NCBI RefSeq assembly: GCF_000349325.1
Contig: NC_020504.1
Span: 2,762,053-2,826,052 of the forward strand
Origin: Streptomyces davaonensis JCM 4913
GTDB lineage: Bacteria; Actinomycetota; Actinomycetes; Streptomycetales; Streptomycetaceae
Direction: 5' to 3'
DNA length: 64,000 nt
Within the stretch, counting starts at the first letter, position 1; each line of letters opens with the position of its first letter. The translations under genes and the position numbers were made by a program. This document shows positions 25,963 through 34,300 of the stretch, one piece after another. The notes under the pieces were generated by a model. The model searched no databases and was not told where the DNA came from. It saw nothing but the letters and a program-made list of their open reading frames with translations.

Positions 25963-27639
25963 CTAGAAGATGCGCCTGCCCTTGAGCTTGGCCTTGACGG
26001 CCTCGCGGGCGTTGCCGGTCATCATCCGCTTGACCACGGGGTCGGCCTCGGTGTGCAGCCACCGCGCGGTCTTGGCCATGACCTTGGCGTTGGGGATCAT
26101 GAAGCGCAGGTCGCGCTCGGCGAAGCCGAAGTGCTTCGGCACGAAGTTCGCGCTCTGCAGCTGGTCATAGACGGTGTCGGCCGCCTCGCGCGCGGTGACC
26201 TTGCCGGCCTCGTAGGCGAGGCACTCCTCGATCAGGCTGTCGTACAGGCCCTTGAAGCCGTCGTGGTCCGGCCAGTACAGGCCGAGATGCGGGGCCTTCT
26301 CCAGGTCCTTGAAGTGCTGGTCGCGGCCGTCCTTGTAGTACTTGAACAGCCCCTCGGACAGCCGGTAGGTGCCCGCGTTGGCGCCCCAGGACCAGATCCG
26401 GTAGACGGCGGTCCACAGGTCGTAGTCGCTGAAGGAGATGAAGGAGGCGTTGACGAGCGAGTCGTTGTAGTCGAACAGGCCCTGCTGGAGCCGGTCGACG
26501 TAGTCGAAGCGCTCACGGGAGAAGTCGCCGTCCTTGACGGCGTCAAGCAGCCGCCAGGTGAGGCTGTTGATGGCCTCGGCGGTGTTGGACAGGCCCCGGG
26601 AGTACAGCGGGTCCAGGAAGCCGGCCGCGTGCGAGAGCAGGAACCAGCGGTCGCCGGCGCACTGCTTGGAGGAGTACTGAAGGCGGTCCGTGGAGACCCA
26701 GGAGCGGACCGGGCGGGCGCCCTCGAACTGCCGGGCGATGTCGGGGAAGCGCGCCGCGTGGTGGTAGAACTCCTCCTCCGGCGTCATGTCCGCGGACTTG
26801 GGGTACTTGCGCGGGTCGAGGGTGAGACCGACGCTGCACAGCGGGTTGCGGGAGGCGGGGTGGTTGTCGAAGCCGATCACCCAGAACCAGCCGCGCTCGA
26901 AGAGGTGGTGCACCGTGCCCTGGTACCAGGGCGAGGGCGGGGTGTCCTCGGGGGCGCGGTCGAACAGGTCGTCGGTGGGCCGTACCCCCGCCATGTGGTT
27001 CCAGATCGACCGGGAGTGGTGGCTGAACCGGCAGGGGTCCTCGCGCAGGTTGAACTTCTCGGCGAGCGGCGAGCGGTAGCCGCTGGCGTCGACGACGTAC
27101 TTGGCGCGGTACTCCTCGCCCTCGGCGGTGCTCAGGGTGACGCCCGCGTCGTCGAAGTCGACGTCCGCGACCCGGAAGTTCTGCCGCGCCACGGCGCCGT
27201 ACTTCAGGGCGACGTGGTACATGTACGCGTCGGTGTCCTGCCGGTACAGGTGGCTCGCCTCGTGCAGCAGGCCCGGGGTGCCGAACTGGTTGACCTCGCG
27301 CGGGTCCTGGTCCTGGCCCTCGTGGTGCAGCAGGAAGCCGAAGTGCTTCTTCACGCCGAACCTGGGGCCGAGCACCTTGGTGGCGTTGGTGAAGGTGGCG
27401 AGCGTCTTGATCTCGGGGACGTCGTAGCGCTCGGCGATGGTGCGCAGGCAGACCAGCGTGTACGGGATCGTGGACTCGCCGATCGCGAAGCGCGGGTGGG
27501 CCGCGGCGTCCAGGAGCAGGACCTTGACGCCGTTGCGGGCGAGGACCGCTGCGAGCATGGAGCCGGCTATACCGGACCCCAGGATCGCCACGTCGTGTTC
27601 AGGGGACGCGCCACCGGCCGGGGTCGGGGTGTCGGACAT
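25963..27639 (-). CDS. Flavin-dependent phenol-type halogenase (PltM-like), copy B2
   Basis: A 558-residue PltM-like halogenase, the counterpart of 19013-20671 (both end in KGRRIF/KGKRIF and share SASFISFSDYDLW-like blocks) but clearly diverged from it. It has VAILGSGIAGSMLAAVLA, GESTIPYTLVCLRTIAERYD, FGVKKHFGFLLHHEG and HAAGFLDPLYSRGLSNTAEA. The signature reads RGWFWVIGFDNHP, with Gly where WxWxIP has Pro. GGAGACC precedes the ATG at 27639. It lies 54 nt after the first gene of the operon. Likely an aromatic halogenase; whether the Pro-to-Gly change affects activity is open. Confidence 0.87.
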   Translation of the reverse strand: MSDTPTPAGGASPEHDVAILGSGIAGSMLAAVLARNGVKVLLLDAAAHPRFAIGESTIPYTLVCLRTIAERYDVPEIKTLATFTNATKVLGPRFGVKKHFGFLLHHEGQDQDPREVNQFGTPGLLHEASHLYRQDTDAYMYHVALKYGAVARQNFRVADVDFDDAGVTLSTAEGEEYRAKYVVDASGYRSPLAEKFNLREDPCRFSHHSRSIWNHMAGVRPTDDLFDRAPEDTPPSPWYQGTVHHLFERGWFWVIGFDNHPASRNPLCSVGLTLDPRKYPKSADMTPEEEFYHHAARFPDIARQFEGARPVRSWVSTDRLQYSSKQCAGDRWFLLSHAAGFLDPLYSRGLSNTAEAINSLTWRLLDAVKDGDFSRERFDYVDRLQQGLFDYNDSLVNASFISFSDYDLWTAVYRIWSWGANAGTYRLSEGLFKYYKDGRDQHFKDLEKAPHLGLYWPDHDGFKGLYDSLIEECLAYEAGKVTAREAADTVYDQLQSANFVPKHFGFAERDLRFMIPNAKVMAKTARWLHTEADPVVKRMMTGNAREAVKAKLKGRRIF

Positions 27640-27693
27640 GAGGTCTCCAGGAGGTTGAGCAGTCGAGGTGAGGAGGGGCGCTGTGCGCTGCGG

Positions 27694-29439
27694 TCACTTG
27701 GGCTGGGGCACCCTGAGCGCGCGGCCGATCAGCGGCCAGCCCGCGGCGATGTGGGTGAGCTCTTCCGTGATCTTGAATTCCTCGCGGTCGAACCGCTTCT
27801 TGATGAAGAGCGTCAGCCCTTCCCAGGTCAGGTCCCCGATCTCCTTGGGGGCCTGGGTCCGCGACCAGCGCAGGGTCTGGAGGATCTTGGCGGTCGACGC
27901 GTCGGTCCAGTGGTTGTCGGGGTCCGCGAGACCGAAGGCGGGCGGCACGAAGTCCGCGTCGCGCAGCAGTTGAATGAGGGCGTCGGCCGCCTCGCGGTGC
28001 CCGAGGTGCCCGTTGTGGACCTCCTGGACCGTCTCGCTCATCGACTTGAGCAGTTCCCGGGCCGGCGCGTAGTCCGGGATGGCGCCGTCGGGGGCCTGCC
28101 GCTCCAGGCGTTCGAGGACCTTCGGGTCGTGGTTCTCCAGGAAGCGGGCGTAGGAGCGGTTGATCTCGAAGGTGGCGAGGATCTGCCCGAGCGACCACAC
28201 CCGGAAGTAGGCGTTCCACAGGAACCAGCTGCCGAACGAGGTGTAGGCGTTGGACACCAGGTCGTCGTTGAAGTCGAGCAGGCCCTGCTCCAGCTCCTGG
28301 ACGTACTCGAACCGCTCGACGGAGAAGTCGTCGTCCTTGATGGCGTCCAGCAGCCGCCAGCCCAGCGCGTGGATGATCTCCATGCTGTTGGACAGACCGC
28401 GCGAGAAGAGCGCGTCGACGAACCCGGCGGCGTGCGAGGTCAGGCACCAGCGGTAGCCCACGGTCTGCTTGGAGGAGTACTGGAGCCGGCCGGTGCGCAC
28501 CCAGTCGCGGACCGCGACCGCACCCTCGAACTGCGGGGCGATGTCCGGGTACTTGGCGATGAACCGGCGGAACTCCTCCTCCGGCGTGCAGTCCGGCTGC
28601 GGGTGGATGCGCGGGTCCAGGTTGAGGCCGACGCTGCACAGCGGGCTGGTGGCGCGCGGGTGGTTGTCGAAGGGGATGACCCACATCCAGCCGCCGTCGA
28701 AGAGGTGGTGGAGGGTCCCCTCGCTCCACGGGCTGGGGTTGTGGTGGGTGCCCTTGGGGACGGTGTCCTCGTACGGCTTGACGCCGACCATGTGGGTGAA
28801 CAGCGACCGCGAGTGGTGGCGCAGCCGGCTGGGCTCCTCGCGCAGGCCGAACTTCTGGGCCAGCGGGGAGCGGTGACCGCTGGCGTCCACCACGAACTTC
28901 ACCCGCACCGGGTCGCCCTTGTCGGGTATGACGGTCACGCCGTTGTCGTCGACGTCGACGTCGATGATCTTCGTCTGCTGACGGATCTCGGCGCCGTACT
29001 GGATGGCGACGGTGGCCATCCAGGCGTCGGTGTCCTGGCGGAAGAAGTGGTTCTCGGTGTGGGTGATCTTCGGGATCGGGAACTCACTGGTCTCCAGCGG
29101 GTTCTGCCGAGCGCCCTCGCGGTGGTAGAGGAAGCCGAAGTTGCGCTTCACGCCGCAGTTGGTGGAGATCTTCGACTGCACGGCCTCGAAGGTCGTCAGC
29201 CACTTGATCTCCGGGACCCCGTACCGCTCACTGACCAGCCGCATCAGCATCGAGGTGTACGGGATCGTGGACTCGCCGATGGCGAACCTGGGGTGGGTAC
29301 CCGCGTCGAGCACGAGCACCTTCGCTCCGTTGCGCGCGAGGCAAGCGGCCAGCGTGGTTCCAGCCAGGCCGGACCCCAGGATGGCCACGTCGTACTGCGG
29401 CGACGTGGCTTGATTCGAGCGGAGGGCGGCAGAAGGCAT
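27694..29439 (-). CDS. Flavin-dependent phenol-type halogenase (PltM-like), copy A2
   Basis: A 581-residue halogenase, the near twin of 20695-22443. Motifs: VAILGSGLAGTTLAACLA, GESTIPYTSMLMRLVSERYG, CGVKRNFGFLYHREG, GGWMWVIPFDNHPRATSPLC, HAAGFVDALFSRGLSNSMEI. It should halogenate an electron-rich aromatic ring with reduced flavin; the substrate cannot be named. The ATG at 29439 has AAGGAGAGG upstream and removes 23 residues that have no match in the twin. First gene of the operon A2-B2-D2-monooxygenase, with the TTGAGC promoter box at 29488-29508. Confidence 0.92.
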   Translation of the reverse strand: MPSAALRSNQATSPQYDVAILGSGLAGTTLAACLARNGAKVLVLDAGTHPRFAIGESTIPYTSMLMRLVSERYGVPEIKWLTTFEAVQSKISTNCGVKRNFGFLYHREGARQNPLETSEFPIPKITHTENHFFRQDTDAWMATVAIQYGAEIRQQTKIIDVDVDDNGVTVIPDKGDPVRVKFVVDASGHRSPLAQKFGLREEPSRLRHHSRSLFTHMVGVKPYEDTVPKGTHHNPSPWSEGTLHHLFDGGWMWVIPFDNHPRATSPLCSVGLNLDPRIHPQPDCTPEEEFRRFIAKYPDIAPQFEGAVAVRDWVRTGRLQYSSKQTVGYRWCLTSHAAGFVDALFSRGLSNSMEIIHALGWRLLDAIKDDDFSVERFEYVQELEQGLLDFNDDLVSNAYTSFGSWFLWNAYFRVWSLGQILATFEINRSYARFLENHDPKVLERLERQAPDGAIPDYAPARELLKSMSETVQEVHNGHLGHREAADALIQLLRDADFVPPAFGLADPDNHWTDASTAKILQTLRWSRTQAPKEIGDLTWEGLTLFIKKRFDREEFKITEELTHIAAGWPLIGRALRVPQPK

Positions 29440-29487
29440 GAGCCTCTCCTTAGCCAGATTTAGCCGTTCCGGGCTTCCGTTTCGGCC

Positions 29488-29519
29488 AAAGTAGAGGCAT
29501 CGGCTCAAGGGTCACTCAC
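29488..29519 (-). promoter_or_regulatory. Candidate SARP-type promoter of halogenase operon 1
   Basis: On the minus strand GTGAG at 29519, TTGAGC 11 bp later at 29508, then 9 nt and TACTTT (29493-29488). The 11-bp step between TGAG repeats is the spacing expected of SARP heptamer repeats. The spacer 29440-29734 holds this promoter and two terminators and no gene. Confidence 0.65.
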
Positions 29520-29621
29520 ATTCCGGTCAGGCCGATCTGGAAATAGGTGGGTGCGCCCGTCAACTAACGTCATGTATAAGCCAAATGTTCTACCCGCCGA
29601 CTTGCGTCCCGCCCGCTGAAC

Positions 29622-29672
29622 GCGGGCGTGTCCCGCGGCGGGCTCGCGGGAGCCGCCGCGGGACACGCCCGC
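29622..29672. terminator. Long GC-rich terminator hairpin
   Basis: A perfect 20-bp stem (29622-29641 with 29653-29672) with an 11-nt loop, downstream of the exporter gene and upstream of the halogenase promoter. It is the second of two hairpins in tandem. Confidence 0.8.
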
Positions 29673-29682
29673 ACAACGCGAA

Positions 29683-29715
29683 CGGCCGGCTTCCCCTGGT
29701 GGGGGAAGCCGGCCG
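29683..29715 (-). terminator. Terminator after the DHA2 exporter
   Basis: A perfect 14-bp stem (29683-29696 with 29702-29715) with a 5-nt loop, starting 19 nt beyond the exporter stop. With the hairpin at 29622-29672 it insulates the halogenase promoter from read-through. Confidence 0.85.
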
Positions 29716-29734
29716 TCGCGGCCTTACGGAAGAC

Positions 29735-31249
29735 TCAGCCGAGGTGCGCCATCGGAGACCCTTGGGCCTCCCCCGGCGAAGGCTTCGGCGTGTTCATCAG
29801 CGCGGCCAGAACCACCGCACCGCAGGCCATGATCGCGCCGGCCCAGGTGAAGGCGGTGGTGAAGCCCTCCACCATCGCCGCCTTCTGAAGCAGCTCGGGG
29901 CTCTTGGCCCCGGCCGCATGGTCGGCGAAGTACTCGGCCGCCGCGTCCGCGGCCAGCGTGCTCAGCAGCGCCGTACCGATCGAACCGCCGATCTGCTGGG
30001 CGGTGTTGACGCTGCCCGAGGCGACACCGGCGTCCTCGTCGGCGACCTTGTAGGTGCCGTAGTTGACGGCCGGCGCGATGAGCAGGCCCATGCCCACGCC
30101 CAGGACGTACAGGGCGGGCATGACCATGCCCCAGTAGGAGGAGTCCGCGTCCAGCATCGCCAGCCAGAACAGTGCGCTGGCCGCGATGAGCATGCCGGGC
30201 ACCATGATGGCGCGCGGCGGGACCTTGGGGAGGATCTTGGGCGAGATGCCGCCGGCGAACATGCCCACGCCGACCGGCATCGGCAGGAAGGCCAGACCGG
30301 TCTCGACCGGCGAGTACCCCTTGACCAACTGGAGGTAGAAGGTCAGGAAGAACAGCGCGCCGAGCATGGCGACCATGCCGACCGCCATGGCGAGGTAGGC
30401 GCTGCCCCGGGTACGGTCGGCGATCACCCGGAGGGGCACCAGCGGGTGGCTGGAGCGGGCCTCCACAGCGAGGAACGCGGCCAGCAGCACCGCGCCGGTC
30501 ACGAAGAGGCCGAGCACCAGGCCGGAGCCCCAGCCCTCGGACTCCGCCTCGCTGCACGCGTACACGATGGCGACCAGGCCGGAGGTGACCAGCAGGACGC
30601 CCGGGATGTCGAAGCGGGCACGCACCGCGGCGCGCTGCTCCGGACCGAGGTACATCACACCGAACGCGGCGATGACGGCGATCGGCGCGTTGACATACAT
30701 GCACCAGGTCCAGTCCAGGTACTCGGTGAGGAAGCCACCGAGCAGCAGACCGATGACGGCACCGCTGGCGACGATGCTGCCGAAGATACTGAAGGCCTTC
30801 GCCCGTTCCTTCTGGTCGGTGAAGTTCACCGAGATCAGGGACAGCGCGGTGGGGGCCAGCAGGGCGCCGAAGACACCCTGGAGAGCACGCGCGGTCAGCA
30901 GCATCTCGATGTTGGGGGCCGCACCACCCAGGCAGGAAGCGATCGCGAAGCCCGCCAGGGCGATCAGGAAAGCTCGCTTACGACCCGTGTAGTCGGCGAT
31001 CCGGCCGCCGAGCAGCAGAAGGCTGCCGAAGGCCAGTGTGTACGAGGTGACGACCCACTGCCGGTTCTCGTTCGAGAAGCCGAGGTCGGCCTGCATCTCC
31101 GGCAGCGCGATGTTCACGATCGTGATGTCGAGAACCACCATGAGCTGGGCCAGACAGATGAAGACGAGGGCCGTCCAGCGCTTGGGGTTCGCTAACGGGG
31201 CCGCTCCGACGGCGGTACCGCCGGGGACCCGGTCTTCGGATGTGGTCAT
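29735..31249 (-). CDS. MFS drug exporter, DHA2 (14-TMS) family
   Basis: A 504-residue EmrB/QacA-type transporter. It has FICLAQLMVVLDITIVNIAL with PEM, WVVTSYTLAFGSLLLLGGRI (motif A follows: ADYTGRKRAF), LQGVFGALLAPTALSLI and the motif-C region IVASGAVIGLLLGGFL, with about 14 hydrophobic segments. It should export a small lipophilic product by proton antiport and is the best candidate self-resistance pump. The ATG at 31249 is followed by a TTA codon at position 19 (31195-31193), hinting at bldA control. It ends with two strong terminators. Confidence 0.92.
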   Translation of the reverse strand: MTTSEDRVPGGTAVGAAPLANPKRWTALVFICLAQLMVVLDITIVNIALPEMQADLGFSNENRQWVVTSYTLAFGSLLLLGGRIADYTGRKRAFLIALAGFAIASCLGGAAPNIEMLLTARALQGVFGALLAPTALSLISVNFTDQKERAKAFSIFGSIVASGAVIGLLLGGFLTEYLDWTWCMYVNAPIAVIAAFGVMYLGPEQRAAVRARFDIPGVLLVTSGLVAIVYACSEAESEGWGSGLVLGLFVTGAVLLAAFLAVEARSSHPLVPLRVIADRTRGSAYLAMAVGMVAMLGALFFLTFYLQLVKGYSPVETGLAFLPMPVGVGMFAGGISPKILPKVPPRAIMVPGMLIAASALFWLAMLDADSSYWGMVMPALYVLGVGMGLLIAPAVNYGTYKVADEDAGVASGSVNTAQQIGGSIGTALLSTLAADAAAEYFADHAAGAKSPELLQKAAMVEGFTTAFTWAGAIMACGAVVLAALMNTPKPSPGEAQGSPMAHLG

Positions 31250-31278
31250 GGGAGGGAGATGCCTTTCTCCGTCGTGTC

Positions 31279-31306
31279 TCCGCGGCCCCGGCAGGGGGGC
31301 CGCGGA
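31279..31306 (-). terminator. Hairpin between modular PKS and exporter
   Basis: A perfect 11-bp stem (31279-31289 with 31296-31306) and 6-nt loop in the 118-nt gap downstream of the PKS stop and upstream of the exporter start. It could end the PKS transcript or attenuate read-through into the exporter. Confidence 0.6.
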
Positions 31307-31367
31307 CGTGGGCTCGGCCGTGCGGGTCGGCCTCCGCCACGGGCGGGGGCGTCACCGCGACATGAAT

Positions 31368-34300
31368 TCACCCGTTGATGGATTCATCCTGCCATGAATT
31401 ATTCTCCCTGACCGACGGTGCAGGCAAGTACCCAGTTCGGACCATCCAGTCGAAGTACAGCGACAGCAGTGAGCCGTCAAGCGGAGGACAAGCGATCCCC
31501 GAGCCGACCAGGCCCTGGACGGTGTTCGTGGCGTCGTAGTCGATGGCCTCCTCGCCGCCGACGACGAACTCCTCGACCACCCCCATGACGGGGTGCAGCT
31601 CGTTGTCGTTGACGGCGAAGGAGTCCTGGAGGGTCCGCCACCACTGCTCCACCGGCACCGTCCGGAACTCCCAGCCGTGCCGTTCCATCGCGAGCAGCAG
31701 CTCCTTGAAGGCCGCCTTGCGCCGGTTGACCAGGTGGTACGTCAGCCCCCACGCGTGCTCGCCGCGGGAGATCCGCACCAGGGCCGAGGTGACGTAGTCC
31801 ACCGGGGTCATCTCGATCTCCAGATCGAGGTCGGGAGCCATTCCCAACTGCACACAGCCCTTGATCACCCGGGTGGTGAAGTGGGTGGTCAGACAGGCCC
31901 CGGTGCGCGAGTCGCCGAGGACGCGGCCGGGCCGGTGCATGTCCACCGGGATTCCGCGCTCCTGCGCCTGGCGGACCAGCAGTTCGGCCGCCCACTTGGT
32001 CTGGACGTAACCGGTCACCAGCTTGCCGGCGCCGAGGATGTCGTCGCCCTCGGCGATCACGGTGCGGCCGTCGGCGGGGATGCCCCAGATGCCGTACGTC
32101 GACACGTACGAGACCGGGATCTGCGTCGGGCCGGAGCAGGCGAGGCGGAGGATCTCCTCGGTGCCGGTCACGTTGGCGGGGCGCAACTGCTCATAGGTGT
32201 AGGAGAAGTTGACCCAGGCGCCGTTGTGGTAGATCGCGTCCAGGGTGCCCGCGAGCCGGGTGAAGTCCTCGTCCGTCAGGCCCAGTCGGGGCTTGGCCAG
32301 GTCGCCGGGGACCACCTTGACCCGGTCGTCGGCGCCCTCCCGCCAGGTCAGGTACTGCTCCAGGTTCTGCCGGACCCGGGCCAGGCCCGACTCCGGTGTG
32401 TCGCAGCGGACCAGGCAGTGGACGGTGGCGTCGGTGGTGGCCAGCAACTCGTCGAGGAGGTAGGCCCCGAGGAAGCCGGTGGCGCCGGTGAGCAGGACGT
32501 CGGTCGGGTCGGTGTAGCCCGCGCCGACCGGGCCGGCCGGGACGATCGCCGGGTCGAGGTCGATGTCGGCGGCGATCAGCGCCGGCTCCGTCCAGTCCGC
32601 GGCCGATTCCGGCGCGGCCTCGCCCTCGCCGCCGAGTTCGGTGTCGAGCAGCCGCACCCAGTCCTCCAGCGTGGTCCGCTCGAAGAACTGGCTCGGGCGC
32701 ACGCTGATGCCCAGATCGCCCTTGCAGCGCTTGACGACCTCCATGACCATCAGCGAGTCCAGGCCGTGCGACATCACGTCGGCCTCCGGGAGCACCGACT
32801 CCGGCGGCACCGCCAGCACCTCGCCGAGCACCTGCTGGAGATAGCCGGTCAGCACGGTCGCCCGGCCCGCCGCGTCGGCGCCCTCCAGAGCCTGGAGCAC
32901 CGCCGTGGACGTACCCGATCCGATGCCCTCGTCGATCTCCACGGTGCGCAGCACCGGACGGTCGGCGCGGGCCTCCATGACCGGCTTGTACACCGACCAG
33001 TCGGCGGAGCAGACCACGGCCTGCGGAGCGCCCTGGGCCAGCAGCGCGTCCAGCAGCCGCAGACACTGCGGTGCGGAGAGCATGCGCAGTCCGGTGGAGG
33101 TCAGGAACTCCACGACGTCGGCGCCGAACAGGTTCGACGTCAGCTCCCACGGTCCCCAGCTCACGGTGAGCGCGGTCAGGCCCTGGGCCTGGCGGTACTC
33201 GGCGAGCGCGTCGAGGAAGGAGTTGGCGGCGGCGTAGCTGGTCACGTGCTGCGAGCCCCAGGTCGCGGCGATCGAGGAGAAGCCGAGGAAGAAGTCCAGC
33301 TCCAGACCCTCGGTCAGCTGGTGCAGCAGCCAGCCGCCGACCACCTTGGGCCGCCACACGGCGTCGTAGTCGCTCGGGTCCGACACCGGGATGTCCCGCA
33401 GGAACTGCGGGACCGAGGTGCCGGCCGCGTGGACCACTCCGCGCAGCGGCATCAGGCCGGTCGCCAGGCCCTGGATCACCGGGAGCATGTCCTCGATGTC
33501 GTTGACGTCGGCCGCGACCACGTCGACCAGGACCCCGGTCTCCTCCAGCGCGGACACGAAGTCGACGCGTTCGCGGACCGAGCCGGTGAGCGTGGGGTCG
33601 TTCCACCGCTGCCGGGGCGGCAGTGGGGTGCGGCCGAGCAGGACGAGCTTGCCCGCGCCGCTGTCGGCGAGGTTGCGGGCCAGGGCCTGGCCGATGCCGC
33701 CGAAGGCACCGGTGATCAGATAGGTGCCCAGGCGGTCGATCGTCGGCCGCCGCCGCAGTTCCTCGGCGGTGAGCGGGAACTTCACCAGCCGGGCCACCCG
33801 GCGGGCCTCGCCGCGCAGCGCCTGCTGGTCCTCGGCGGCGGTGTCGGCGAGCGCCGCGGCCAGCGCCGAGCCCTCGTCGGTCTCCCCCGCCTGCGGGTCG
33901 AGGTCGATCGCGCCGGCCCAGTGCTCGGGGTGCTCCAGCGCGATCGCCCGGCCGAGGCCCCAGAGCGTCCCGGCGAAGGGCGAGGTGACGCCCTGTCCGG
34001 CGAGCGCGGGCACGGCGCCCCGGGTGACCAGGCTGAGCCCGGTCCGCGTGCAGGCCGCGCGGGCCGTCAGGCCCTGGACCAGGGCGACGGCGGCCAGTTC
34101 GGCACGGTCCCGGAAGGCGGTCAGCGACTCCGCGTCGGCGGCGTCCGGGCGCGGCGCGTCCAGACCGGTCAGCAGGACGACCCGGTGCGGGGCGACCCCG
34201 TCGGGCAGGTCGCGCAGCCAGTCGTCGAGGTCGGGGGCGCCGGACTCCTCGATCCGGCAGTGCGCGCCGAGGGCCCTGAGGGCCGTGGCCAGTCGGCGGG

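Noticed and set aside
25549..29463. A 1304-codon plus-strand frame over the halogenases
   Set aside because: Same shadow effect; the translation is a repeated V/G/D/E-rich string that simply reflects halogenase genes on the minus strand.
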